In this document: positions 34,225 through 44,717 of the stretch, piece by piece
How the letters are laid out: every line of letters begins with the position of its first letter
Position numbering within the stretch: the first letter of the stretch is position 1
Source of the DNA: Motiliproteus sp. MSK22-1
Lineage (GTDB): Bacteria > Pseudomonadota > Gammaproteobacteria > Pseudomonadales > Balneatricaceae
DNA: 64,000 nucleotides
Reading direction: 5' to 3'
NCBI RefSeq assembly: GCF_001968815.1
Contig: NZ_MIEQ01000070.1
Span: 62,001 to 126,000, forward strand
The notes under the pieces: model-generated
The model's input: only the letters and a program-made list of their open reading frames with translations
Database searches by the model: none
What the model was told of the DNA's origin: nothing
Made by a program: the position numbers and the translations under genes

Positions 34225-35889
34225 CTACTGAATACTGTCTTCGAGTCGGACAACATTACGGTAGGCTCGCCGCTGTTTTTCGATACCGATCGTCTCATTC
34301 AGTTTTCGCCATTTATGAGCAACGTCGTCGAGTGCCTGTTGGGCACTGCTTTTTCCCATCAGCGCTCGTTTTACGCCGATGGACAAGGCCTTCATATACA
34401 GACCTGCACTGATAATCCGTAGATCAAATACTCTATTCTTAATGGCTTTCTGTTGTTCAAATGTGGCGATATAAGCACGGGTTATCTCAGGTTTCCAGTC
34501 CGCGCCTTTTATCCAGAAATCAGTATTTAGGTCGCTGTTTCTAAAAGGATTGACTCCAAACCGTCCTATTAAAAGATCACTGTTATGATTTCTGGTATTG
34601 CCGAAAAATCCGAGAAAATCGAAAGAAGCTTCGGGGTATGCTGTGCTAGAGGCGACTGCTGAAGTCCATCCCCATGCTATGTAGGGAGCATAGTTAATAG
34701 CTGGAAAATAATCCCATTGCTGAGTCTTACGGTTCCATACTTCACGAGACCCTGGAGATATTAAGGCGGATACCTTGTTGTGTATCGGGGAGTTTTTCTC
34801 CATCGCATATATAAACGAGTCATCCCAACTATCAGTAAAAACGGAGGAGCCTTTTCCGAATGATTGATTGACATCGGCTAAGCCAAACTCATTACCACCC
34901 GGTGGGTAAAAGTGTTGGGACTCGGTAAAGTCCTTTAATGCTTCTACAAACCCCGGGGTGTTGATTAATGGCTCCATTGTTTCCAGATCGAAATAGAATC
35001 CTCCTTTTACTGCAGGGTGTTTGGCATAGGGAGCTGCTCGTTTTATATAGTTTGAGAACATCAGATCATCTTTTTTGGTGATTTCTACCAAGCCGTTTAT
35101 CTGCTCTCCTGATACTAACGTCTTGCCATGGAAAAATGATGCGACCTGATTAACCTCTTTCCAGGTTCGAGGAACCAACAAAGGTATGCCGAAGCGTTGC
35201 TGGTACAGGGCCTTTAGTTTGCTATCCTGAAAGACATCCAATCGATACTGGAAGAAATGTCGATCACCATCGATTGGCACCTGTAGAACCTTTCCTTCCC
35301 AGATGGCTATCTGTTGGTGGTAGGGAATAATGTCTTTGTGTTGTGCTGAGTTCAGCATTTTGTCTGGCATGGGCAGCAGGTAGGGAGCGGTGTCCGGCAG
35401 CCAAAGCGAGCCAAAAAAAATGATGTCATACCAGTGGTTACGTAACCCCCACAATACCCGTGGGTAGAGTTCGCCAAAGGGGACATGGTGAAGTATCAGT
35501 TTAGCGCCTGTCAGTTGTTCAAATTGGCGGGCATGGCGCTCTACTGGCTCGCCCATGTTTGGTTTCTCATGGACGAGTATATTAAGCGTTACCCCTTCGA
35601 AGTTTCTATTTGCCAGGGATTCATAACTGTAGGGGTTGGAATGATAGGGATAAGGGGGATTGGTACCCGGATTAAAAGGGGAGGTAGTGTTGTTAATCTG
35701 AGATTCAGATGCCAGAGCGAAAGAAACAAACATAGCAAATACCATAAGGGAACCTGCGAATAAGTCCCTTATGTTCTCAACAGGTCCTTTGAGGCCCAAG
35801 GGGCCTGTTAGTAGGTTCCTTGGAGCCGTCAGAGTGGATTTCAGGAATTTTTGTCCAATATTGAGTAGAACCGCATTTGTAATCATCAT
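34225..35889 (-). CDS. Extracellular solute-binding protein (family 1), probably sensory
   Basis: Periplasmic ABC-type solute-binding protein with the fold of sugar/spermidine binders: LNILVHEKPNMGEPVERHA near the start, then YDIIFFGSLWLPD and GINGLVEITKKDD-like segments. No permease or ATPase gene accompanies it; it lies between a receiver-GGDEF gene and a hybrid kinase gene, which argues for a sensory role. The 5' end is unclear. The ATG at 35889 gives 48 residues before the hydrophobic signal segment MVFAMFVSFALAS. The ATG of that segment (35745) has AGG 7 bases upstream but lies within a 9-bp inverted repeat (35743-35773). Ligand unknown. Confidence 0.75.
   Translation of the reverse strand: MMITNAVLLNIGQKFLKSTLTAPRNLLTGPLGLKGPVENIRDLFAGSLMVFAMFVSFALASESQINNTTSPFNPGTNPPYPYHSNPYSYESLANRNFEGVTLNILVHEKPNMGEPVERHARQFEQLTGAKLILHHVPFGELYPRVLWGLRNHWYDIIFFGSLWLPDTAPYLLPMPDKMLNSAQHKDIIPYHQQIAIWEGKVLQVPIDGDRHFFQYRLDVFQDSKLKALYQQRFGIPLLVPRTWKEVNQVASFFHGKTLVSGEQINGLVEITKKDDLMFSNYIKRAAPYAKHPAVKGGFYFDLETMEPLINTPGFVEALKDFTESQHFYPPGGNEFGLADVNQSFGKGSSVFTDSWDDSFIYAMEKNSPIHNKVSALISPGSREVWNRKTQQWDYFPAINYAPYIAWGWTSAVASSTAYPEASFDFLGFFGNTRNHNSDLLIGRFGVNPFRNSDLNTDFWIKGADWKPEITRAYIATFEQQKAIKNRVFDLRIISAGLYMKALSIGVKRALMGKSSAQQALDDVAHKWRKLNETIGIEKQRRAYRNVVRLEDSIQ
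35743..35773 (-). promoter_or_regulatory. Hairpin enclosing alternative start of the binding protein
   Basis: CATAAGGGA (35743-35751), 13-base loop, TCCCTTATG (35765-35773), perfect 9 bp. The alternative start codon and its AGG lie inside. A second imperfect hairpin with AACAGG/CCTGTT arms sits just beyond (about 35780-35810). Confidence 0.4.
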
Positions 35890-35924
35890 ATTGGTTCACT
35901 GGTATCCTGTATCCCGTTGGCTTA

Positions 35925-36884
35925 TTACCTTTTGATCAGATGGGTGTTCTCTGTTTCGTAATAAACCTGATTTCTACCTTCTTGCTTTGCTCGATACATC
36001 GCTTGATCGGCACGGCCTAAAAGTGCCTGCCAGCATTCTTTGGGAAATGCCTGTACCGCTCCGATACTCGCGGTAACAGGCTGGCTTTCTCTGTAGTGGC
36101 TGAGATTTGAAAGCAATTGCTGTATACGGTTTAAGCTTCTTTTTATTGCCGTCAGGGGAGTCTCGGGGAAAATCAAACAGAATTCATCACCACCATAACG
36201 AATGGCGATGTCTGTTTCTCTCAGGTTTTCGCGTAACTTCTGCGCGACCAGAATGAGCAGTTCATCTCCGACCTGGTGTCCAAAGTTATCATTGATTTGT
36301 TTAAAGCAGTCCAAATCAATCATAGCAACACTCACTGGTTGGCCCTGGCGAGCCATACGAGCCAACTCGCTTTTCAGCCTGGGTTCAAGTATTCGGCGAT
36401 TAGCGAGTCCTGTCAGCGGATCTTGCTCTCCCAGGGTCCGTTGCTTTTCCAAATCACGGCGTAATTCCAGATTTAGTAAACCCAGATACTGCCTTGCCTG
36501 TGATAATTGCAGGTGAGTTTCTACTCGGGCCAGCAGGATTTCCTTAATAAAAGGTTTGGTGACGTAATCAACGGCTCCAAGATGGAAACCACGAACAATC
36601 TGATCAGTGTCATCAATTGCCGAAACGAAGATGATCGGTATATCCCGGGTCTGATTCCAGGCCTTCAGGCGCCTGCAGGTCTCGAACCCATCATAGTCGG
36701 GCATCATGATATCCAGCAGAATCAGATCTGGTTTTATCCAGGGTAAGCGCTGTAAGGCTTCATGTCCGCTGGACGCTATAGCTATCTGGTAGCCGTGATG
36801 GCGAAGAATGTTTCCCAGCACTCGGATATTTTCCGAATTGTCGTCTACAATCAGAAGGGTCCAATCATCAGGCTTGCTATCCAT
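35925..36884 (-). CDS. Receiver-GGDEF response regulator (diguanylate cyclase)
   Basis: A 319-residue response regulator from the ATG at 36884 (open to TTG 36908). The receiver has D58 in LILLDIMMPDYDG and the K of YVTKP at 110; a helical linker leads to GGDEF at 231-235 with the inhibition site RETD at 222-225. All residues for cyclic-di-GMP synthesis and product inhibition are present. It is the first gene of the minus-strand unit followed by the binding protein and the hybrid kinase, and the likely target of that kinase. It mirrors the domain order of the protein at 9486-10433, but the two are divergent in sequence. Confidence 0.9.
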   Translation of the reverse strand: MDSKPDDWTLLIVDDNSENIRVLGNILRHHGYQIAIASSGHEALQRLPWIKPDLILLDIMMPDYDGFETCRRLKAWNQTRDIPIIFVSAIDDTDQIVRGFHLGAVDYVTKPFIKEILLARVETHLQLSQARQYLGLLNLELRRDLEKQRTLGEQDPLTGLANRRILEPRLKSELARMARQGQPVSVAMIDLDCFKQINDNFGHQVGDELLILVAQKLRENLRETDIAIRYGGDEFCLIFPETPLTAIKRSLNRIQQLLSNLSHYRESQPVTASIGAVQAFPKECWQALLGRADQAMYRAKQEGRNQVYYETENTHLIKR

Positions 36885-37101
36885 AGCTGTACTTTCTCTA
36901 TGGATCAATAGAGAGGCCTCTATTTTTCTTTCAGGATATTAAGTAATACTTTAGACCAAATAAACAGGAGTACCCAACTCTGAGTTAATCAGCTCGTCGG
37001 GGACGGTTAAATTAAATAAAGCAGATATGTCGGGATTTCAGGTCATTTCGTCTATCAGTAAGCTCAGCTGAGCTGGGATATACTTTTAAAAGTCGACATT
37101 G

Positions 37102-37716
37102 CTAGCTATTGATATGCTTGCTTATCAGCATCGAAACCGCAGTACGACCCATTTCCTCCAGGTCTTTACGATCAAGGTATATGCCGTCATTCATCAGACG
37201 ACAAAGACCGTGCAGGGTTGCCCAGCAGGTTTGCGCTACCCGTAGTGATGATTCGGTATCGGGTAGCACAGCCTGTTGCTGCAGTTCTTCTACCCAAGAC
37301 ATCCATTGTCTGAAACTGGCTTTGGATACTTCTTTTAAGCGTTCCGTTGGCTCACCAATTTTCCAGATCTCTTTTCCAAACATCAGGTCGTAGGTCTCAG
37401 GGTGCTGATCTGCAAACTGGATATAGGCGAGCACGTACTTCTCAAATAAAAGCATGCCGTTTTGAGAGGTCAGCTCCGAGGGGATGTTCTGTATGGACTG
37501 TTCCTGTTGCAGAAACCCTAGTTCAGCAATGGCACAAAGCAACTCATTTTTATCTTTGAAATGGTGATACGGAGCTGTTCTGGAAACGCCGGTGCGGTCT
37601 GCGAGTCTGCGCATGGATAGCGCTTCGACTCCACCTTCTTTGATGATATCTGTGGCATTCATCAGTAGTGACTGACGAAGATCTCCATGATGGTAGTTAC
37701 TTTTTGGTGTAGGCAT
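37102..37716 (-). CDS. TetR-family repressor of the dienoyl-CoA operon
   Basis: A 204-residue TetR regulator: helix-turn-helix at about 10-60 (GVEALSMRRLADRTGVSRTAPYHHF with the family Y-x-H-F), ligand/dimer domain in the remainder. It is divergent from the isomerase-fadH genes. The 152-bp gap contains two palindromes that overlap both -35 boxes, the layout of a repressor controlling itself and its neighbours. The ligand would be expected to be an acyl-CoA or a fatty-acid-related molecule (inference from the target genes). Confidence 0.87.
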   Translation of the reverse strand: MPTPKSNYHHGDLRQSLLMNATDIIKEGGVEALSMRRLADRTGVSRTAPYHHFKDKNELLCAIAELGFLQQEQSIQNIPSELTSQNGMLLFEKYVLAYIQFADQHPETYDLMFGKEIWKIGEPTERLKEVSKASFRQWMSWVEELQQQAVLPDTESSLRVAQTCWATLHGLCRLMNDGIYLDRKDLEEMGRTAVSMLISKHINS

Positions 37717-37739
37717 AGGGAGAAATTTAACAAGCTATC

Positions 37740-37795
37740 TTGACACTGTCAAAATAGATCTTTATCTTGACAGTGTCTAGATATGGTTTTACTAG
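37740..37795. promoter_or_regulatory. Divergent promoters with twin TetR operators
   Basis: Palindromes TTGACACTGTCAA (37740-37752) and TTGACAGTGTCTA (37767-37779), 27 bp apart. The second supplies TTGACA of the rightward promoter, with 17-base spacing to TACTAG. The first, read on the minus strand, supplies TTGACA with 17-base spacing to TAAATT for the repressor gene. Occupying either site would block a -35 box. Confidence 0.72.
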
Positions 37796-37868
37796 TCTGT
37801 TTCCAGATCTTCAGTTGCCTTGCTTTAGTTGTGACAGTGGCGCCAAACAACCCCATTAGGGAGGGGAT

Positions 37869-38729
37869 ATGACATACGAAACATTCAACTTAGTGGTCGA
37901 GGATCATATTGCTCATCTACAACTGAGTAGACCTGAATCCCATAATTCGATGAACCGGGCTTTCTGGCAAGAGTTTCCAGAAGCCATTCGATCTTTGGAT
38001 GTGGCTGCAGACGCTCGCGTTCTGATTATTTCTTCTTCCGGCAAGCATTTCAGTGCAGGGATGGATCTTGAGGTCTTCACTAAGCCTGATCCTGAAATGT
38101 TCAGCGGAGAGGCGGGTCGCCGGGCGGAAGCTATGCGCAGGTTGGTTATACAGCTACAAGACTGTTTCAGTGTTCTGGAAGATATCCGCTTGCCAGTTAT
38201 CACGGCAATTCAAGGGGGATGTATTGGAGGGGCGTTGGACCTTATCTGCGCGAGTGATATGCGTTACTGCACGGCAGACAGTTACTTTGTTATCAAGGAG
38301 ACCGAACTGGGTATGACAGCAGATCTAGGTACCTTGCAACGGTTACCACAACTGATTCCAACCGGCCTGGCGCGAGAACTCGCCTATACCGCTCGAAAAC
38401 TTCCCGCGACCGAGGCTTTGGGTTGCGGATTGGTGAATACAGTGTATGAAGATCAGTCATCGATGATCGATGGGGTGATGAATATTGCTCGGCAGATCGC
38501 CAGTCGATCGCCACTGGCGGTTTCGGGTTGTAAGCAGATGATCAATTATTCTCGTGATCACTCCCTGGCGGATAGCCTTAATTACATGGCCACCTGGCAG
38601 GCAGGGATGTTCCAGCCGACGGATATGATGCAGACCTTTGCTGCCAAAATGTCCGGTAAAAAACCTGAGTTTGAATCTTTACGAGCAGTTAAGCCTCCAT
38701 TGCTGGCTCCCGAAAAAAACAAAGCCTGA
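37869..38729 (+). CDS. Delta(3,5)-delta(2,4)-dienoyl-CoA isomerase (crotonase family)
   Basis: A 286-residue crotonase-fold enzyme. The oxyanion-hole regions are KHFSAGMDLEVF and QGGCIGGALDLICASD. The stretch RYCTADSYFVIKETELGMTAD followed by LGTLQRLPQLI closely matches mammalian ECH1, including the acidic catalytic residues (E in KETELG, D in TAD), so isomerisation of 3,5-dienoyl-CoA to 2,4-dienoyl-CoA is the best assignment. AGGGAGG precedes ATG. The next gene, fadH, would take the 2,4-dienoyl product, so the pair processes unsaturated fatty acids in beta-oxidation. Probably repressed by the divergent TetR protein. Confidence 0.83.
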   Translation: MTYETFNLVVEDHIAHLQLSRPESHNSMNRAFWQEFPEAIRSLDVAADARVLIISSSGKHFSAGMDLEVFTKPDPEMFSGEAGRRAEAMRRLVIQLQDCFSVLEDIRLPVITAIQGGCIGGALDLICASDMRYCTADSYFVIKETELGMTADLGTLQRLPQLIPTGLARELAYTARKLPATEALGCGLVNTVYEDQSSMIDGVMNIARQIASRSPLAVSGCKQMINYSRDHSLADSLNYMATWQAGMFQPTDMMQTFAAKMSGKKPEFESLRAVKPPLLAPEKNKA

Positions 38730-38827
38730 TCCCGGAAACAGGAAATCGGATTACCTGAGGAAGCCATCCTGTTGCCTGACGGGCGCAGGATAGAGGCTCA
38801 TATAATAAATTGTATTTTTTAGAATGA

Positions 38828-40876
<2,049 letters not shown>

Positions 40877-40895
40877 ATGGTGTCTTGAAAACAAG

Positions 40896-40931
40896 AGACA
40901 AAGAGCAGATTTTCAAATCTGCTCTTTGTCT
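40896..40931. terminator. Long hairpin between fadH and anr
   Basis: AGACAAAGAGCAGATTT (40896-40912) and its exact complement at 40915-40931, forming a 16-bp stem with a 4-base loop between the convergent genes. There is no long T-run, but the AAA/TTT inside the arms could act in both directions. Confidence 0.75.
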
Positions 40932-40937
40932 GAGTGA

Positions 40938-41705
40938 TTATTTGATATCCAGTATTTCGATGTGCCCGGATTCAGCTGATGGTGGAGTCTTCAGCAGGAC
41001 AATGACTTTATGCGACTCTTTCTCGATATGTCCTTGTTTTTGCAGCTGAGTTAATGTCCGGCTGAATGACTCAGGGGTAAGTCCCAGAAAACTAGCCAAA
41101 TCCTGTTTACTCATGGGCAGATGCAGTCGGCTGGTGGGACCCTTGTCACGGGCTTGATGCCAGTATAATTGGTAGAGAAAGTGCATCACTCGGCGTGTCG
41201 CAGACTCATTTCTAATCACCTTACCGCTGTATTCATCAGCGTGAATTTTCCCACCCAGACGATTGATAAATTGCTGTTGAAGGTAGGGTTGACCAGAAAA
41301 GAGATTCAGCAGGCTCTTATAAGGGATTTCGCAGACCCAGGTTGTTTCCATGGCTATGGCATCATTAGGGTAAGTTTTCCCGCCTATGGCATCGATTCCC
41401 AGTAGATCACCGATCAGGTAGAACCCCATGACAGACTGTCGCCCATCGGCAGTAACCGTTTCCGTTTTAATTGATCCAGACTGGATTGAATACAGAGATC
41501 GAAATTGATCCTGCTGTCGGTAGATGGTGTCACCAGCTGCGTAAGGGCCTCGTTCTTTAATGATACCCTTGAACTCGCTGACAGCTTCCTGGCCGAGCCC
41601 AAAGGCCAGGCAGAGCTTCTCACTTTGGCAATGTTTGCAATCCTGTTCTGACTTTATCAGGTGGAGGTGATTGCTATTACCGCAAGAACCATTACTTCTG
41701 CTCAT
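40938..41705 (-). CDS. anr: FNR/ANR-type oxygen-sensing transcription regulator
   Basis: A 255-residue Crp/Fnr regulator of the anaerobic response. Cysteines C23, C26, C32 and C125 match in number and spacing the [4Fe-4S] ligands of E. coli FNR (20, 23, 29, 122), so oxygen sensing is expected. Barrel (about 40-150), dimer helix, and winged helix with TPESFSRTLTQL, whose E-x-x-S-R reads TTGAT half-sites. A matching box, TTGATATATGTCAA, lies 69 bp upstream, pointing to autoregulation. The C-terminal extension (SAESGHIEILDIK) is slightly longer than usual. It is probably the upstream controller of norEF and the Dnr-like gene (inference). Confidence 0.93.
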   Translation of the reverse strand: MSRSNGSCGNSNHLHLIKSEQDCKHCQSEKLCLAFGLGQEAVSEFKGIIKERGPYAAGDTIYRQQDQFRSLYSIQSGSIKTETVTADGRQSVMGFYLIGDLLGIDAIGGKTYPNDAIAMETTWVCEIPYKSLLNLFSGQPYLQQQFINRLGGKIHADEYSGKVIRNESATRRVMHFLYQLYWHQARDKGPTSRLHLPMSKQDLASFLGLTPESFSRTLTQLQKQGHIEKESHKVIVLLKTPPSAESGHIEILDIK

Positions 41706-41773
41706 GCTTTAATGTCCTTCAAATCTTGCTAATGTAATACTTTATGGCAGGAGTATATCAATTTGGAACTGCA

Positions 41774-41787
41774 TTGATATATGTCAA
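41774..41787. promoter_or_regulatory. FNR/ANR box upstream of anr
   Basis: TTGATATATGTCAA matches nine of ten defined positions of TTGAT-N4-ATCAA. It lies in the 255-bp region between serA and anr, 69 bp from the anr start codon. Confidence 0.65.
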
Positions 41788-41960
41788 ATCAAGAAATTAT
41801 AGACGTCTGCCCTTTAATTGATATTTGCTACATATTGACTAAAAGACAAGCAGAATAGCGGGTGAAAATGTATGGTTAAAGACATGGATATGTTGGGTCG
41901 CCGTCCTTGGCAGTCTATCCCGGATACCGTTGCAGAGGGAGGGGCTAAGCTGTTGCAGGA

Positions 41961-43124
41961 TCAGGAAATTACCCGCAGATTAATGACCTCTTCGACGGCT
42001 TTTAGCGCATTGATAACCTCATCGCTCGGCTGCTGTTCAAGATCAATGATGTTGTAGGCAATATCATTGCGACTTTTGTTCAGCATATCGACAATGTTTA
42101 AGTCGTATTCGGCGAAGATGGCGGTAATACGTCCCAGTACTTTTGGGACATTACGATTAGTTATCGTTAAGCGATAGTCTGTGGTTCGCCCCAGCTCAAT
42201 GTGAGGGAAGTTTACAGAATTGCGTATATTGCCATTCTCAAGAAACTCCATTAATTGGTCAGCTGCCATAACGGCACAGTTTTCCTCTGCCTCCGCAGTG
42301 CTTGCGCCAATATGCGGCATTTGAAGCATCTTTGGGTGCCCCAGAGTGTCATTGGCGGGAAAGTCAGAAACGTAGCGGTGCAGGCGATTGTCATCAAGGG
42401 CCTTAATGACTGCCGGACGATCAACAATTTCCCCCCGAGCGAAGTTCAGTAACACACAGTGTTGTTTGACGTTTGCCAGCAGGTTGTCATTAATCAGCCC
42501 TTGAGTCGATTCCAGGGCGGGTAAATGGAGACTGATATAATCACATTTTGAAAACAGGCTGACGAGGTTATCCATTTTCTGAACCTGACTGGAAAGACGC
42601 CAGGCTGCTTCGACCGATATCGCAGGGTCGTAGCCGATGACTTTCATGCCCAGTGACAGACCCATGTTGGCCACGAGAGAACCGATGTTGCCAAGGCCAA
42701 CGACTCCCAGGGTTTTCCCCATAAGTTCAGAGCCGGCAAAACGTTTCTTCTCTTTTTCCAGCAAGGGATCCAGGCCAGCTTGAGGTTCAAGGGTGTCGAC
42801 AAACGCCATACCCTGATAAATATCTCGAGCACCAAGCAGGAGTCCAGCAAGAACCAGCTCTTTTACAGCATTAGCGTTAGCCCCCGGCGCATTAAATACA
42901 ACTACGCCTTCTTCGCTGGCCCGTTCAAGGGGGACATTATTTACACCAGCTCCAGCCCGGGCGATGGCTTGTAGGGATTTTGGAAACTCGACCCCGTGTA
43001 GCTTTTCGCTGCGAAGAAGAAAGGCATCGGGATTGGGTAGTTCGCTGGCGATCTCATAGCGATCTCGGGGGAAGCGGTCCAGACCTTTGACAGAAATTGC
43101 GTTATAAGTCCTTATTTGATACAT
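41961..43124 (-). CDS. serA: D-3-phosphoglycerate dehydrogenase (short form with ACT domain)
   Basis: First committed enzyme of serine synthesis, oxidising 3-phosphoglycerate with NAD. A 387-residue D-2-hydroxyacid dehydrogenase: NAD-binding GVVGLGNIGSLVA, catalytic-type FARGEIVD and PHIGASTAEAEENCA, then a C-terminal ACT domain (about 318-387) that likely binds serine for feedback control. It is the short type, lacking the intervening domain of long SerA proteins. It lies downstream of serC on the same strand, with 116 bp containing a stable small hairpin. Confidence 0.94.
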   Translation of the reverse strand: MYQIRTYNAISVKGLDRFPRDRYEIASELPNPDAFLLRSEKLHGVEFPKSLQAIARAGAGVNNVPLERASEEGVVVFNAPGANANAVKELVLAGLLLGARDIYQGMAFVDTLEPQAGLDPLLEKEKKRFAGSELMGKTLGVVGLGNIGSLVANMGLSLGMKVIGYDPAISVEAAWRLSSQVQKMDNLVSLFSKCDYISLHLPALESTQGLINDNLLANVKQHCVLLNFARGEIVDRPAVIKALDDNRLHRYVSDFPANDTLGHPKMLQMPHIGASTAEAEENCAVMAADQLMEFLENGNIRNSVNFPHIELGRTTDYRLTITNRNVPKVLGRITAIFAEYDLNIVDMLNKSRNDIAYNIIDLEQQPSDEVINALKAVEEVINLRVIS

Positions 43125-43142
43125 GTTGGTTGATTCCAGTTT

Positions 43143-43161
43143 AGCGGGGAGTGTCCCCGCT
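43143..43161 (-). terminator. Hairpin between serC and serA
   Basis: AGCGGGGA (43143-43150), loop GTG, TCCCCGCT (43154-43161), 18 bases before the serA start codon on the minus strand. There is no T-run; it may reduce readthrough or affect serA translation. Confidence 0.4.
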
Positions 43162-43240
43162 GTTAATCAGTTGGGCTGCTTGTAAAGTCATCTCAACAGA
43201 GTTTTATAAGATCCGTCGAGTGTCTTTATTCAGATTCCTG

Positions 43241-44362
43241 TTAAGCATTTTTAACTTGCTGGTAACCCCAACCAAGCCAAGGTAGCAATGCTTCAACGTC
43301 AGCTGTGGAAACTGTTGCACCACACCAGAGTCTTAGACCGGCAGGGGCGTCCCGGTAAGCCCCAATGTCATATGCGACCCCTTCATTATCGAGAAGCTTT
43401 ACCAAAGCCTTAACCTGATCTGGTTCGAGATCCAGTGTCAGACAAACACTGGTATTGGAGCGCTCAGCCGGATTTTCTGCAAGGAAATGGATCCAGTCGT
43501 TACTCTCTACGAAAGCCTCTACCGCTTTAAGGTTGTTCTTACTGATTTCAATGGCTTTACTCACACCACCTATTTCACCAACCCAGTTTAAGGCATCCTG
43601 ATAATCGGCAACACAGAGCATTGACGGAGTATTAATCGTTGCTCCTTTAAAAATGCCCTCGATCAGTTTGCCTGCCTTGGTGAGCCGGAAGATTTTTGGA
43701 AGTGGCCATTCAGGCGTGTAGGATTCGAGACGTTCAACTGCACGAGGGCTTAGAATAAGAACTCCGTGAGCGCCTTCGCCTCCCAGGACTTTTTGCCAGC
43801 TAAAGGTGATTACATCCAGCTTCTCCCAGGGAAGTTCCATGGCAAATACAGCAGAGGTGGCATCACAGATAGTAAGCCCCTGGCGCTGGTCGGAAATCCA
43901 GTCGGCGTTGGATACTTTTACCCCGGATGTTGTTCCGTTCCAGGTGAAGACGATATCGTGATCTGGATTGGTTTGGGAAAAGTCTGGTAGCTTGCCGTAT
44001 TCGGCGCTGAGGTGGTTGGCCTCCAATTTTAGTTGTTTGGTTATGTCTGTGTGCCAGCCTGCACCAAAAGACTCCCATGAACACACATCTACAGGTCGTG
44101 CGCCGAGTAAACTCCAAAGAGCCATTTCGACCGCGCCAGTATCCGAAGCCGGTACTATTCCAACACGGTAACCTTGGGGTAAGTCCAGTAGCTCTTTGGT
44201 ATCGTTAATTGCTTTTTCCAGCGCTGCTTTTCCGAGGCTGGAGCGATGAGAGCGGCCTAATGTTGAAATGTCTAAATTTGTTACTGAATAGCCAGGGCGC
44301 TTACTGCAGGGGCCTGATGAAAAATTAGGATTTTGCGGTTTTGTAGCTGGGCGTGCTTCCAC
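43241..44362 (-). CDS. serC: Phosphoserine aminotransferase (SerC, alphaproteobacterial/archaeal type)
   Basis: PLP enzyme converting 3-phosphohydroxypyruvate and glutamate to phosphoserine. A 373-residue fold-type I transferase with [13 protein letters not shown] at the start, GRSHRS, and the cofactor lysine in [13 protein letters not shown]. The GRSHRS and SWQK patterns are those of the serC subfamily common in alphaproteobacteria and methanogens, not of the 360-residue E. coli SerC. It is followed by serA, giving a serC-serA serine unit. Confidence 0.92.
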   Translation of the reverse strand: MEARPATKPQNPNFSSGPCSKRPGYSVTNLDISTLGRSHRSSLGKAALEKAINDTKELLDLPQGYRVGIVPASDTGAVEMALWSLLGARPVDVCSWESFGAGWHTDITKQLKLEANHLSAEYGKLPDFSQTNPDHDIVFTWNGTTSGVKVSNADWISDQRQGLTICDATSAVFAMELPWEKLDVITFSWQKVLGGEGAHGVLILSPRAVERLESYTPEWPLPKIFRLTKAGKLIEGIFKGATINTPSMLCVADYQDALNWVGEIGGVSKAIEISKNNLKAVEAFVESNDWIHFLAENPAERSNTSVCLTLDLEPDQVKALVKLLDNEGVAYDIGAYRDAPAGLRLWCGATVSTADVEALLPWLGWGYQQVKNA

Positions 44363-44717
44363 TCGTCGCTCCTTGGTTAGATGTGTTCTAGGTTAAGAAT
44401 TACTTGTAGGTTGAATGTTTTCAAAGTTATTTGCGCTACGTTTGCTTATTCATTATCGCAATGCAGCAAGTCGACTGCAAAGTTACCAGAAAACCGGAAG
44501 TGTCTCAAAATTGTTTCGATATTGCCGCTAAAAGTCATGAATTAGCTCGAACTTAACGGATAAAAAAGAGAAAAGTTTCTTTCTTTCATGTCGGTGTGTG
44601 CTATCAGAGAAAGTGCTTACTATTGGAAAATGTGTGTGGGAATAATTTATCCTTTGAGGGTAAGTCTGGTAGAAGGTCTCTCGGTGGGGCTGATACCAGA
44701 GGCCTTTGCTTACCTCT
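44363..44717 (-). other. 355-bp region between yejF and serC
   Basis: No gene recognised. A 7-bp inverted repeat TCTGGTA (44665-44671)/TACCAGA (44694-44700) lies just downstream of yejF and may end that operon; the rest should hold the serC promoter, not identified. Confidence 0.4.

Noticed and set aside
41872-42057. 61-codon plus-strand ORF between anr and serA
   Set aside because: The second half is antisense to the serA 3' end and the first half has no family; there is no clear ribosome-binding site.
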